From: Anisakis pegreffii
Taxonomy: Eukaryota > Nematoda > Chromadorea > Rhabditida > Anisakidae
Length of the DNA stretch: 64,000 bases
Reading direction: 5' to 3'
NCBI GenBank assembly: GCA_035041965.1
Contig: JAPYMA010002636.1
Coordinates: 62,001 to 126,000 of the forward strand
The position numbers were made by a program, and so were the translations under genes. Within the stretch, counting starts at the first letter, position 1. Every line of letters begins with the position of its first letter. Below are positions 52,001-64,000 of this stretch, in pieces. The notes beneath the pieces are model-generated. The model had not been told where the DNA came from. It ran no database searches and saw nothing but the letters and a program-made list of their open reading frames with translations.

Positions 52001-55000
52001 GCGAATATCATTGCTGCATCAACTTCTTACGAACATTTTCCGAACCGAAAATGCAACGCTGATGTGAGTTGCAACTCATTATCTAAGCAAAACGCCTTCC
52101 ACAAAGCACTAGGGATATTTCAGATTAAGCATAACCTCTTTTTGCACTTCCTTCGTCCCTATTAGAAAATCTCAAGTTTTCATCAATTCACGATCTTCAA
52201 ATTGGATGTTTCTATACATGAGAAAAGATTTCTGCCTTCATAAACTGAGATCGCACAGTTAAAATATCACTGCAAAAATATTTGACATGATTGAGAGCGA
52301 ATAGACCAGTTGTCCTCACGTTCGGGTGCTCCATTATTCCTTTTCATGATCTGGAAGGCTGCCGTTAACCCCTTCCCCCCCCGTGTATTAAATATGGAAC
52401 TCGCACGTCGTATGTTCAGATAACCGTTATGTTCAATCTTATTAGCACGTCTATGATGGTAATCGACATCGCTGGGTCTTCTCTTACAATTGAACCGTTG
52501 TGTTCCTCACAATCAGTAATGCAATCGATCATGATTGCATGAGGATCTATTGTCTATGACATGCTTACTTTAAACTGATTTTGATAGATTCTCATTCTTT
52601 TCAGACGTGTTGTATTCACTCTCATAACTATTGCATGCGAATATCGTTCTCTTCATGACTTTTTCTCATTCACTTCGTCTCATTTCACTTCACAACTTCT
52701 CATTCTGTAGCCTTTACTATTTACTGCATACGTCGACGAGTGTTGACAGCCGTCATCAACAATACAGCAATCAAATATTATTGCTCAACAACGTTTGACA
52801 ATCAAATGATGAATTATAGAGTGTATTTGATAGAATGAGAATTTGACTTTTATTGTTGAGTGTAATGAATGAGAAATTAGCAGAAGAGAACACTTTTGGT
52901 GATAAAAGCTATGAGAGCGATTGTAACAGTAAGGAAAAGAATGAAAACCCTGTTAAAACGAACGAAAACCCTGTTGGACCCTTATGAGCTAACATTGCTC
53001 ACAAAATATGAGAATGTTGCCATAAACTAACCGCGTTTACATATCCGAGTTAAAAAATATCATCACAATGACATTCTATCATAACATAACAGCTGCACGA
53101 AATACTAGTTTCCCGACCCTCTCCATTACCCGTTGACACTTCCAAATTACCCAAAATGGGTAACTTCACCTCCTATGAGAACCACTGGGTTACGTAATAT
53201 TTACGGAGTATGCATATAGCTCTCTCATAATAACTGCATAAATTCCCATCTTCCAGGACGTATCAATAAGTTATTTACCATTAGCGCATATGTATGAACG
53301 ATTATTGCATTGTATCGGATATCAAGTTGGTCTAAGATTTGGATTCTTTGGTGGAGATGTAAATCGGTTAATTGATGACATCAAAGAACTTCATCCCACA
53401 GTTATTCCACTGGTGCCTCGAGTTTTGAATCGATTTCACGACACAGTCAGTTTTTTTGCTGATTCAATTTGTTTGAAATTATTCCTCTTTCTTTCTACAA
53501 AGTAGCAAGCCAATTGAAAGTAACGATATCCAGTATAGTATAGCAACGAACAGTGGATTGTGTCTTATATTTGATAAGATAGCGATGCTTGCAGGTGATG
53601 GCGAAAGTTAATAAATCGTTCCTGAAAAGAATAATATTCAATTTGGCGTTAGCTTTCAAATACAGGGAATTGAGCAGGTGAGACAACAAATTGCTTCACT
53701 TCACTATCCTAGTCAATCGCCTTGCCTTGTTCACGCCTTTGGCATGGATATACGGCGATTTCTTGCGCTATTACATAGGATAAATGGTATTAAGGAGGGG
53801 GCTCATTTCATTTGTTCGCTTTGAGGAGCATAATTCGCAATGATTCGCTTGTCGATCGATACGTCTTCAAACGAGTTCGTGAAGAATTGGGCGGACGAGC
53901 GCGTTTCTCGATGATCGGTTCAGCGCCTGTTCACGGTGATATAATGCGGTTCTCCAGAGCCGTTCTTGGCTACGTTATAGTCGAAGGATATGGTAAACTT
54001 CGGACTCTTCTCTGCTCATTTGTGTGATCATCATACCCGCACGTCCCACTCTTTCATTCTATAGCCAATTCCGAAACCACCCTGTTTATTTTATTGCAGC
54101 AATTCACTGAACTGAGTGCACAGAGTAATCTATCAGGTAGCAGTAACCTAAATGTTCACTTTTACTCCGAATGATAGTGCCTGTTTCGTTCAGGTGCAAC
54201 AGAATGTGCTGCAGGAACAAGCGCAGTCATCGAAGCAGACCCGATCACAGAGCATATTGGTATTCCGTTGGCTTGTGCGGCCATTAAACTGGTTGATGTT
54301 CCTGAACTGGGCTATTATGCAAAAGATCAGGTTCGATGACTGACTGCATCGCACAGCATCGCTATAAACAATTCACGGAAATTTTTGTGGAAATTTGTCG
54401 GTGTGCCGCACTGAGTGGATTGATTGCAGCTGAAATGATGTGTATTATTCGAAGCAAAAATGTTTATTACAGGCTGGTGAAATATGCTATCGTGGTGCAC
54501 ACGTCTTTAAAGGTTACTTCAAGAACGATGAAGGCACGAGAGAAGTGTTGGATGCAGATGGTTGGCTGCATTCGGGTGATATCGGTCGATGGACCGAAAG
54601 GGGAACACTCAAAATTGTCGATCGAAAGAAGCATATTTTCAAACTGCAGCAGGTGATAAATAGTTCGATGAAAGAGTCAAATTTATCCAAAGGCAGCACT
54701 CTCAAGGAATTGATTCAGTGCAAAAGTGTCGCTTCTCCTTAATAACAGTGATTCATTGAAATCCACAAATTTTTCTGGTATTTAAAGCAGAGAGTTTTGC
54801 GATTTAAGGGCCTCAGAACAATTGATAACTACAAACACTTGAATTTACTGAAATGTCTGAGGTTTATGCTAAATGATTGCATAGGTTGGGAAATGCATGC
54901 TTGTTCAGATTTATTCAGACATATTAGATTTTGCGTTGCGTTTGTCGTTGGCAGCTATGTTGAATTGATATGGTTGCAGGGTGAATATATTGCACCCGAG

Positions 55001-55915
55001 AAGATAGAAGCGGTGTACGACAGATCAGAGTACGTGGTGCAGTCGTTTGTGTATGGCGAGAGTTTAAAAACGTGTTTGGTTGCGATTATCGTGCCGGATC
55101 AAGAGGTTCCGTTTATTTGCACTCATCTCATTACGGCTGCTTTCGTGCTTCCAAGAGATACTGTCATTATAATGATAGAAATTACAAATGTCAACGTTTT
55201 ATCGCGTGTCTGCTCATGAATTGTGCAGCAAGTCGCTCGTTTTCATCATTGTAACATGTAATATCTATCGGTTTGCTCGTTTGAAGGGCCTAAAATTGTA
55301 CTCAAAGGCATAATAACATTGCTGATACTTCCTACAATTAACATTTGTTCTTCGTGGAAATCGTTCAATTTTTAGACTTTCTGCTAACTGACTCCATTTG
55401 AAGATTGTTCTAAGAGATGCCAAGCAAAAGCTTGACCTAGCTGAAACAGATTTCGCGAAATTATGTCGTAACGATGCCGTGAAAAAGATGATTTTGAACG
55501 ATTTGATCATTGTTGGACGTAAAGCTGGTCTGAATTCCTTTGAACAGGTGAGAACACTTGATTTGATCACGTTTTGATTGCTCTCATCGGAACGATTGTT
55601 TCGATCAGCATATCTCACTGATTCACTGTTCATCACAATCCATTGGTCCCACGATCTCAATTGATCACTTCGTAATGCATCTGAGCTGTGCTCACTCAAT
55701 AATGTATGTGTGTAGAATGTCATCCAATAATGGCGTTTGTGAAGTTAATATTTCCAAAAATATGAAGTTATTTTTAGGTGAAAGATATTTATTTATCAGT
55801 CGAACGATTCACGATTGCCAACGATTTATTGACGCCAACAATGAAGAATAAACGACCACAAATAAAATCGCATTTTATGAAAGAGCTCAACGAAATGTAC
55901 TCCAAACTCAAATGA
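49022..55915 (+). CDS. Long-chain fatty acid-CoA ligase (ACSL type), copy 1
   Basis: Predicted 697-residue enzyme, the usual ACSL length, from 14 exons: 49022-49207, 49818-50003, 50355-50456, 50731-50875, 51371-51537, 51920-52063, 53257-53445, 53595-53677, 53826-53992, 54194-54330, 54473-54652, 54980-55105, 55404-55547, 55778-55915. It activates long-chain fatty acids: ATP + fatty acid + CoA gives acyl-CoA + AMP + PPi. An N-terminal membrane anchor covers residues 21-38. The AMP-binding P-loop [11 protein letters not shown] is at 274-284, GWLHSGDIG at 532-540 with the ATP-binding Asp538, DRKKHIFKL at 552-560, and [10 protein letters not shown] from 563. It is ACSL1/5/6-like. The usual YGQTE motif reads YGATE here (Ala458). 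The likely membrane is ER or outer mitochondrial membrane, by family. A TTTCAG acceptor six bases before the ATG suggests trans-splicing. Intron 6 (1.2 kb) contains repeat copy B. A tandem paralogue follows at 57932. Confidence 0.93.
52440..53217 (-). repeat. Interspersed repeat, copy B (intronic, inverted)
   Basis: Reverse-complement copy of the repeat at 62953-63670 and 18757-19450. It fills most of intron 6 of acyl-CoA synthetase 1 and ends 39 bp before exon 7. It carries the palindrome TTACCCAAAATGGGTAA near 53147-53163. It is the longest copy, with end sequence shared with copy A (GAGGAACACAACGG on the element strand) that copy C has mostly lost. No coding capacity was seen. Confidence 0.88.
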
Positions 55916-57931
55916 TAACTGCAGTGATAAATTCATTCTCTTTCCAAAAAAAAACACCTCATTGAAGTGATGCTCATTATCAAGATTTCTGAAATTTCTC
56001 AAAATGTCTTTTGAAAATGTCGCCATGTGATTTCAACTCTTTATTATATGCAAAGTCTATTCGCACTTATTTGAATATGCTAGAATTTCGTTTTCACAAC
56101 GTGAGAGCATATGCGCGTCTTCCTTGGCTCTCATTTTATGGATGTATCAGAAGAGTTCTCAGTGGATACAGATTAATTAGCTGTGAATTGAATTTGTTTT
56201 CTAAATTGTTCATTTGTATGAAGTGTTTGTTTGTAAAGTTTTGCTGCTGCTCTTCATGAAATTGCCGTTTGATAGCAAAACAAGTGTGCACTTCACATGA
56301 AAGCCATGAAATTTGAGCGTAGTCCCCGTTTTTTCCACTGTTTTTTTCGATCAAACAAGAACTGGGTTGATTTTGTCAAATGTGATTAAGTCAAATTTCC
56401 ATTCCGTCACATGCGAATTCGATCACGATACACTGATGCATTCGGTCACGACGATCATTCACATGCAACGATGATCATTCTTCTTCGATTCGATCATGGT
56501 ACAATTGCTGAACAGTTGATGCGGCGTATAGTCTTGTCCAATGTCACAAACCTACACAACTTAGCATCATTTTATAGACAGATGATCGTTAATCAGTGTG
56601 TTTCAATGTCATTAAATAACACAAAGTGTGCTATTTGATGAGCGCTCACGCCACAACGAGTATTCAAGCAGTTGATAAGAATTCAACAACACAACATCAT
56701 ACGATCACATAAACAATACCTATCATGCATTATGAATGCGAGTATTTTGACGTTGATAACGTACCTCGCGTTCCACATTTCATTCATTCAAACAACGAGT
56801 TTTGCTCACGTGAGTTCGATTGTGCGGAAGTTGAAAAGCAATTGCGATCGAAGTTGTAGTCAATGATGCAGAATAATAACGATTGATTACGTATCATGAT
56901 CAGTGGTGATTTTCTATTTGTTTAATATTGTTTGCAAAAAAACTCCTCTTTGGTAGACTTTATACTTTGTTTCCTCCCTCAAAACTAAGACCTACAACTA
57001 AGAGCGATGATATTAACTGGTCATAGATCGCAAACATGTGCTTCGATGAATGATTATTACAGAAGCATCCAAAAAAAAATCTAATGCGACTATTTCCAAG
57101 GTACATTTTGATCTGTTAATAAGCTGATTCCGGGTAATGATGAATTTTCACTAGAAGATTTACGATTAGATGCTTATAAATCAGACACACTGAAGAAAAA
57201 TCGAAACTCTGCACTTAAACTGTTAAGTTCAAAATTAAGAATGTCTAAGAGGGAATCATAACACGTCAAACAGTTGAGCTGAATGATGCTGAATGGAGAG
57301 TTTCGAATTTGAGCCCATTAAGTTGTTCTAATATGAAACTAAATACAACTGTGCTTACAGTCAACTTTCACAGATGGGATTCATCACTTTTCTTAGAAAA
57401 TTTGCATTGACACTGTAAGCAAATCTCAAATTTTTCGATAAAAGGAAGCATTGTATTCTTAAGGACACATTTCCTTTCAATTTTGCAGATGGCGTTGAGA
57501 GGGCATTCATCAAATGGATGCTCTTGGGATTACCTATGTAATTACTGCAGTGAGAAATTAACAAACTTACATTAATGCGCTACCAAAAGCATCTGAGATG
57601 GTTTGTGAAAATGCAGTTACTGTACGAAAACAAGATTTTTTCAGAATTTCATTGCATTCAAACTGCTCTCATTTCAGAAGGAAAACGCTCGAAAGGAGCA
57701 CAAAGCAAGTTTTGATCACGTGTTTTGCAATCACTCACAACTTTAAAACACTCCAATTATGCATGGAATTTCCTACGATCGACTGTTTACTTAATTGATT
57801 AAAATACCGAAGTGAAAAAAGTTTAATAGTTTGTCATAAAACTTTGCAACTCGACGGTAGTATTCAGCTCCATAGTGATTGTTTTTACGTTGTTATTATT
57901 GTGTTGTTGATGATCTTACGGCCAACACAGT
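55916..57931. other. Intergenic between the two acyl-CoA synthetase genes
   Basis: Two kilobases of AT-rich DNA with no exon that could be supported. It should contain the 3' UTR of copy 1 and the promoter of copy 2. ORFs here are short and biased in composition. Confidence 0.5.
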
Positions 57932-60900
57932 ATGCCATCGAAGACTGTTGCTATTGCTAGCAATCATTCCCTATCACAAAATGATCAACAAGAAATCTTG
58001 AGTACCTCTCCAGAAAAAGGTATGAAGATATTTCTCTTTGTCAATTGTTTTTCACTGTCTGATGTTATTTTATCAGTGAACCGTTCAGCCCATAGTTCTC
58101 AGTAAATTTTCAATATTCATGATAAGGAAGCCGTGAAATCAATCAACCCTCTCAAACGCTCTCAAAATCTTATAATCATTTCACCAGCACAGCGAAAGTA
58201 ACTTACTTTTCGATTATGAACATGTTGCTTTTATTTTTTTTCTCTGAAATGAGCTTAGAAATAAATTTCGAAAACCTTATTGATCTAGTTGTCATTTATC
58301 AATGTTGTGTTGAAATAATGATCCAAAAAATCGGATCTAAATTTCTTAGACTCATCGCTGTGAATCTTCTCCATCTTGATTTCTAATGTTGGAATCCACG
58401 ATAAACCTCTACGTGCAATCCATGGGTCCGAATTGGTACTATTCGCCTTTTTCTGGTGTTATTTCGTTTGATAACACTTCATAAAGATGTATTATTTGAC
58501 GTTATCATTACGCACTTTGGTCTTCGATAGATAGTACGCACTAAGTTTGTGTTGAAATACTTAAAAATAAGCACAGTACGCAGTGAATTTGTGCTGAAAT
58601 TGCTTAACAAATGGGTGTGTTGATGGGCCAACCTTCTTTTAGAGTTAACCTGATAAATTGTGATTTGTTAATATGTGCAGTACTTCCTTATCTGAAAACT
58701 TTCTCAATTTACCTCTTTTTAAAGAGTTGACTCGTTGAACCGTTCATTTCTTACGTCTCATGTTCATACTTTGACATTTATTGACTTGGTTGATTGATAT
58801 CCTTTCTCTAAGCAATTCATCTATCATACGATTCGGTTCATCAACCAATAACTAAACCACATTGACTTATGACCATCGTTTTTAACTAATCGAATCGTCA
58901 TCTGGAGAAAAATTTCTCGCACTTTCAGGATCTTGTTCTTGTTTCACAGCCACTATGCCGTCCAAGAAAAATGGTAATTCCAATGGCTTCTCGGGATCGA
59001 TGAAGTTGAAGCCAATAATGGACATGAAAGCACAAACTAGAAAACTACCGGTTAGTCGTCTCATTTACCTCACTGTATTCATATTCTTTTTCGAAGATGT
59101 TTTGATCATTCAAGCCATTCCAGCCTTGTTTCGTAACATCCGAATAAATGATCTTAAAATTAGTCAATGGACGCGATGTTTGATTTTAGAATCATAGAGC
59201 TGTTACTGAATTATTTTAGCCTGTTATGTTCGGTCTGAAGATTCACCTAGAGGAATGCTTTAGTTCAAATAACTGTTTGGCTGATAAAAATTCAGGATGG
59301 CTCACGAGTAGCGTCGTCATTGGTTGGTGATGAACTGATGCAATATAATTTCGAGGATGCACGAACAATAGTAGAGTCGGTGCACCGAGGCAATCGTGTC
59401 TCATCCAGTGGGCCAATGCTTGGCTCTAGACAAAAACAACCCGACGGTAGTGAACCGTATGTGTGGCTAACATACAAAGAAGTCAGCCATTCTCACTTAA
59501 GTCATAATGGCAGTTAAGAATTCCTCATATAACTCGTAGTATCACCAGCTTATCTCTAGGAAGCAGAACAAAATACCCATCTCAGTCAAATCAATTCAAG
59601 TTCAGTTGTTTGAATTCGTTAAGTGGGTCAGTCCTTCCTAAATTCATGCAACAATTTTGAAGGTAATCGATAAATTCGAGCTGTTTGCATTTGGATTAAT
59701 AGCAATCGGTATCGCACCTGGCCAAGAGACGTTCGTAGCAATCTACTCGAAAAATCGCCCAGAAGTTAGTGAGCGTTCACAGTTCGTTTGCAACTCGAAC
59801 GCTGTGTTCTTTTTGAGTTAGACTCGAAGATTTCATTAGCTTAAAGTTGACGAATCACTTGAATTAATTTTATTTCAAGTGGACAATAAGCGAGTTGGGC
59901 GTCTACACAAACAGAAGCGTGGTTGTTTCGTTGTACGATACACTCGGAACGACCGCTCGTTCTTTCATCATCAATCAGGCTTCTGTTGAAGTTGTGATTT
60001 GTGATGCTGAAGAGAAAGCGTCTGGTTAGTTTTCACTGTTTGCGATTCGTTCGTCACTTTCGAATCGCGCCATATTGAATTGCTCCGTTCAGAGCTTTAT
60101 CGGTATTCCATCGTAAATATCTGCTCAAACAGATGTGATGTGAATAGATTCGAATGAACGGTTAATTAATCGAGTAATGCTTAAATATTCGATTCATCAA
60201 CCAATCTGAATACGCTTATTTGAAAATACGAATTGCTTTTCTCCAATCGCATGCTATCCAGTTGACTTAAGCGCACTTTATTGCGAAAAGATATCTTTGA
60301 ATTGTGCAATTAATTACAGAGTGTCCCATTCTTTTGTCAATACAAAAAACAAAATTGTTATTGCATCGTTTCAGCATCTTGCCAATAGAATACTTTCAAC
60401 ATTGCTGATTGTAAACACAAAGAATTGTGCATTCTTATCACTAAAACCTTATCAATTTTGGCTGCCTTTTCATCGAATACGTGAACAACATGCGATCTGT
60501 CTGTTTATCAAATAAACCAATCGAATGATCATTTGCAATTTTTTGCAGCATTGGTTAAGTGCAAATCAGAATGTCCCACGTTAAAGTACATCATTATGAT
60601 GGACGCATGCTCGAAACAATTCAAAGACACGGCAAAACAGGCCGGAATAGCAGTTTATGGATTTGATGAAATCGAACAATTAGGTGCAAAACTCGATCCT
60701 AAGCCATCTCTGGAGGTGACCGAATGCAAACAATTCAGCTCATTTTGTCATTTCTAGTTTCAAATTCCAAAGCATTCAAGAACGTCCTCACTGGCTCCTC
60801 AATAAGTCCATATCCGTTATCAACAATGCTCTTTGAGCGAGTATTGCAAAAGGAATTTTTTGAATTCGAATGTCAAAACTGTATTGGAGATCTTAATCAC

Positions 60901-63900
60901 CAACGCATTCCATGCGGACGTCTTTATGAGATTAGTAGTTCATCAATGGAGAGAGAGCCCAAGTTTCAGCCTCTAACTTAGGGTTCAATAGGCCCAATCT
61001 TAGCTGAGGCTCAGTTACGTGCTTATGCGAAAGAATGATCCGATTAAAAGACGGGGATGTGATCCAGAGATACTGTTTATTAAGCAATGTTAGATGGTTT
61101 GGAATGTTTTTGAATAGAGCTTAACAAGAAACAAGCAAGTAAGTGATTTCAATTCAGAGACCAAAAATGGATGACCTTTGTACGCTATGCTACACATCAG
61201 GTACAACAGGAACGCCGAAAGGTGTGATGTTAACGCATGGCAATGTGATTGCAACAACAACTGTTTTTCAATACCTCACAAATGTGAAACTAACCAATGA
61301 GGTTCCTTTTAAACCACTTTTATCAACCTTAACTGCAAAACGTTGCACCAAGGAATAGACTATTACACTGAACGGGACCGTTGCATGTTATCTCAAAACC
61401 AAATTTATTCGGAATGCAGTGGATTTTGAAAGGTTCTGAAATGAGCTTCCGAGACCCATGCAATATCACATTTATCAGTTAATTTTGAATACCGCACTCA
61501 CATTCTTCAATATTATGACAAAGCTGCAATGAGGTACACCACCTCCTTTGCACGAGTGACCATTAAGCATTGTTCTGTCGACGATCAGTTTGAAAATGCC
61601 TGTAATCGAATTCATTTTGAGTACATCTTCAATATGAGCCACAAATATTTCAGGATGTACTGATCAGTTATCTACCTCTAGCACATATGTACGAAAGAGT
61701 CGTAGAAAACGCTGCGTTCCAATGCGGAGCTCGTGTTGGTTTCTCGAGAGGTGATATCAAGTTGCTTAGTGAAGATATTATGGAGTTGAAGCCAACAATG
61801 ATGCCATTGGTGCCGAGAATACTCACTCGGATATTCGATAAGGTAGTTTTCGATTATATTATCACGATATTTTTGGAGACCTTTTAAGGGCATTTCAGTT
61901 GGTTTTTTTACAAGCTGCAAATAGCATTGTTACAAGCATTTTTCACTGTATGTGACTGAAGACTTTTCAGTGTATATTTTTACACTGATAAACTGTTACA
62001 CTGGTAGTATAGTTTTCGTATATTGAAATATACAAATAACTATACTGAAATTTTGATCTTTCCAAATGATCACGATAAATCAATGCAAAATGATTGTTAC
62101 CAATGATTGAGCAAACGATTTTCTCAGCAAATGATTCAAGATTCATTCATGTTTACAGGTGACCTCAACTAGTAATTAGATTTGAGTTCGTGTGGCGATC
62201 ACTGATTAATTTTGAAGAAGAAATATGCAGCCGTTACTTAATATCGTATTAATTACATTGCCCAATGAATTTAGTTATATGGCTGAATAAATTTAGTTAT
62301 CTGGCTTTAGTTATATGGTTTATGTTACTGTTCATCAAGTGCTTTCAGGTGATAGCTGAAGTGAAGAAATCATTTATCAAAAAGCGTGTTTTCAAAATGG
62401 CACTTGCTTACAAAACACATGAATTGCAAAAGTAAGTAGTTTAACAAAAGCTGAATGATACGACACTCAAACGCAGTATCAATTGGAGTTATAGAAGTAA
62501 ACGATGCGTGTTACGCAAAATACTGCAAAGACAACAGATATATTTCGGCTGACTTTTCGAACTGCATGCTTGATAAGGATTTTGTTTACGACACAAATTT
62601 TCCATAAAAAATGAAATGAACTAATATTTCTGAAAATTGATATTGATATTATCTGAAATATTCATCAATGTTGTCGATTTTGTGCTGAGTTGAATGAAAG
62701 TATGATTTGAGTAAAAGAATAGGATGCAAGAGGTTTTCTCAAGGGAATCTTACAGTATTTCAAATAATTGTTTTAAGAGGTATCATAAGAAATGATTCAA
62801 TCTTCGACAAGAGAGTGTTCAAGAAGATTCGTGAACAAATGGGAGGGAATATTCGCTTTATGACTATTGGCTCAGCACCTATCGCTCCAGATGTGCTCAA
62901 CTTCGCTCGTGCAGCTATGGGCTGTATTATATTGGAAGGATACGGTATGTGATATATGCATACTCCATAAATATTACCTAACCTAGTGGTTTTCATAGGA
63001 GGAATTTACCCATTTTGGGTAATTTGGAGGTGTCAAGGGGTAATGGGAAGGGTCGGGAAACTAGTATTTCGTGCAGTTGTTATGTTACTGTAGAATGCCA
63101 TTGTGATGGTGTTTTTTAAGTCCAATATGTAAATGCGGTTAGTTGATGGCAACATTCTCCTGTTTTCTGAGTATCATCAGCTCGTAAGGGCCTAACAGGG
63201 TTTTCGTTGGTTTTAACAGGGTTTTCATTCTTTTCTTGTTGTTCTAATCGCTCTCATAGCTTTTATCACCAAAATTGCGCTCTTCTGCTAATTTCTCATT
63301 CATTTCACCGAACAATTAAAGTCAAATTCTCATTCTATCAAATACACTATTTAATTGATCATTTGATTGTCGAACGTTGTTGAGCAATAGTATTCGATTG
63401 TTGTATTGTTGATTTCGGTTGTCAACACTGTCAACGTATTCAGTAAACAGTATATGCTATAGAATAAGAAATTGTTTCGAACTGTGAAGTGGTATGAGAC
63501 GAAGTGAATGAGAAAAAGTTATCAATAGAACGGTATTTGCATGTGATAGCTATGAGAGTGAATACAACACGTCTGAAAAGAATGAGAATTCATCTAAATC
63601 AGTCCGTTTCAACTGAGCATGTCATAGACAATAGCTTTTCATGCAATCACAATGGATCGCAATAATGTTAGGAACTGCTACTGCTATGATGTGCACAGAT
63701 GTTCATTTGTTTTATGGAAATCTTTCATATCAACAAATATCAAATAAATGCTGAAAACTTAAAAATAGTCCTTGAATAGAGCCCTCATATCGTTCGTTTT
63801 CTTAGAGAATGGTTAAAAGAATTGCCAGAGGATCGAGGAAGGTTTTAGTCTGTTATTAAGTCAGTGATGCGTAGTTTTCGAAAGCAATTTCAGGGCAAAC

Positions 63901-64000
63901 TGAATGCGCAGCCGTCGGTACAGTTACTCTTGAGACCGATATGACACCAGGTCATGTCGGAATACCGTCGTTATGTTGCGCAATCAAACTTATCGATGTT
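57932..64000 (+). CDS. Long-chain fatty acid-CoA ligase (ACSL type), copy 2, cut by window end
   Basis: Tandem paralogue of the gene at 49022. Exons: 57932-58019, 58929-59050, 59296-59481, 59663-59764, 59880-60024, 60549-60715, 61158-61301, 61654-61842, 62349-62431, 62778-62944 and 63894 to the edge. Eight consecutive internal exons have exactly the lengths of copy 1 (186, 102, 145, 167, 144, 189, 83 and 167 bp) and the same phases. The P-loop [11 protein letters not shown] and the motif YGQTE (intact, unlike copy 1) are present; the C-terminal third lies outside the window. The N-terminus differs: no membrane anchor is visible. The first exon (starting [10 protein letters not shown]) joins in phase to the second, but an ATG at 58955 (starting [10 protein letters not shown]) just after the acceptor at 58928 could instead be the true or an alternative start. 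The enzyme reaction is as for copy 1, possibly with a different location or substrate. Confidence 0.92.
62953..63670 (+). repeat. Interspersed repeat, copy C (intronic)
   Basis: Third copy of the repeat, in the intron between exons 10 and 11 of acyl-CoA synthetase 2. It starts only about eight bases after the exon boundary at 62944. It has the perfect palindrome TTACCCATTTTGGGTAA near 63007. Similarity to the inverted copy B extends from ATATGCATACTCC at its left end to the TGTCATAGACAATAG region at its right end. Confidence 0.88.

Noticed and set aside
1..64000. tRNA, rRNA, CRISPR array or bacterial operon
   Set aside because: No tRNA-like cloverleaf, rRNA segment or regularly spaced repeat array was recognised by eye; the repeats present are dispersed or two-copy. 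A tRNA scan was not possible.

Overview
The window looks like AT-rich nuclear DNA from an animal, most likely a nematode. All recognisable genes are on the + strand and are cut into many small exons. Introns run from short to about 3.3 kb and often end in TTTCAG. Several start codons sit just after a good 3' splice acceptor, the pattern expected of spliced-leader trans-splicing. The species cannot be named from the sequence. There is no sign of bacterial or organellar DNA. Exon boundaries were worked out by hand from splice sites, reading-frame phase and remembered family structure; no alignment was run.

Layout. 1-4193: no clear gene, one doubtful minus-strand exon. 4194-7134: six-exon F-box-like gene. 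7135-11606: intergenic, with AAT microsatellites. 11607-24670: 24-exon gene for a PHLPP-family protein (Ras-association-like region, PH domain, leucine-rich repeats, PP2C-like phosphatase domain, PDZ-ligand-like tail), 1239 residues in this model. 24671-39220: 14.5 kb without a supported gene, with a GT microsatellite and a 104 bp direct repeat. 39221-43990: eight-exon gene for a secreted or membrane protein with Reeler and DOMON domains. Its 2.1 kb fifth intron holds a complete intronless gene for an SLC25A29-like mitochondrial carrier (41736-42845) on the same strand. 43991-49021: mostly empty, with one orphan exon candidate. 49022-55915: 14-exon long-chain acyl-CoA synthetase gene, 697 residues. 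57932 to the right edge: a second, tandem acyl-CoA synthetase gene cut by the window end. Its shared internal exons have the same lengths and phases as the first copy.

The genes have no obvious single pathway. The two acyl-CoA synthetases (fatty-acid activation) and the mitochondrial carrier are metabolic, PHLPP is a signalling protein, and the F-box protein would act in ubiquitin ligation. A 700-780 bp interspersed repeat occurs three times, each time inside an intron (PHLPP, synthetase 1, synthetase 2), once in inverted orientation.

The main points for a second look are: the nested intronless carrier gene; a PHLPP phosphatase domain that appears to lack a C-terminal metal-binding aspartate; the high share (about a quarter) of inferred introns ending in AAG or GAG; the tandem synthetases with different N-termini and a changed YGQTE motif in copy 1; and the intron-resident repeat family.
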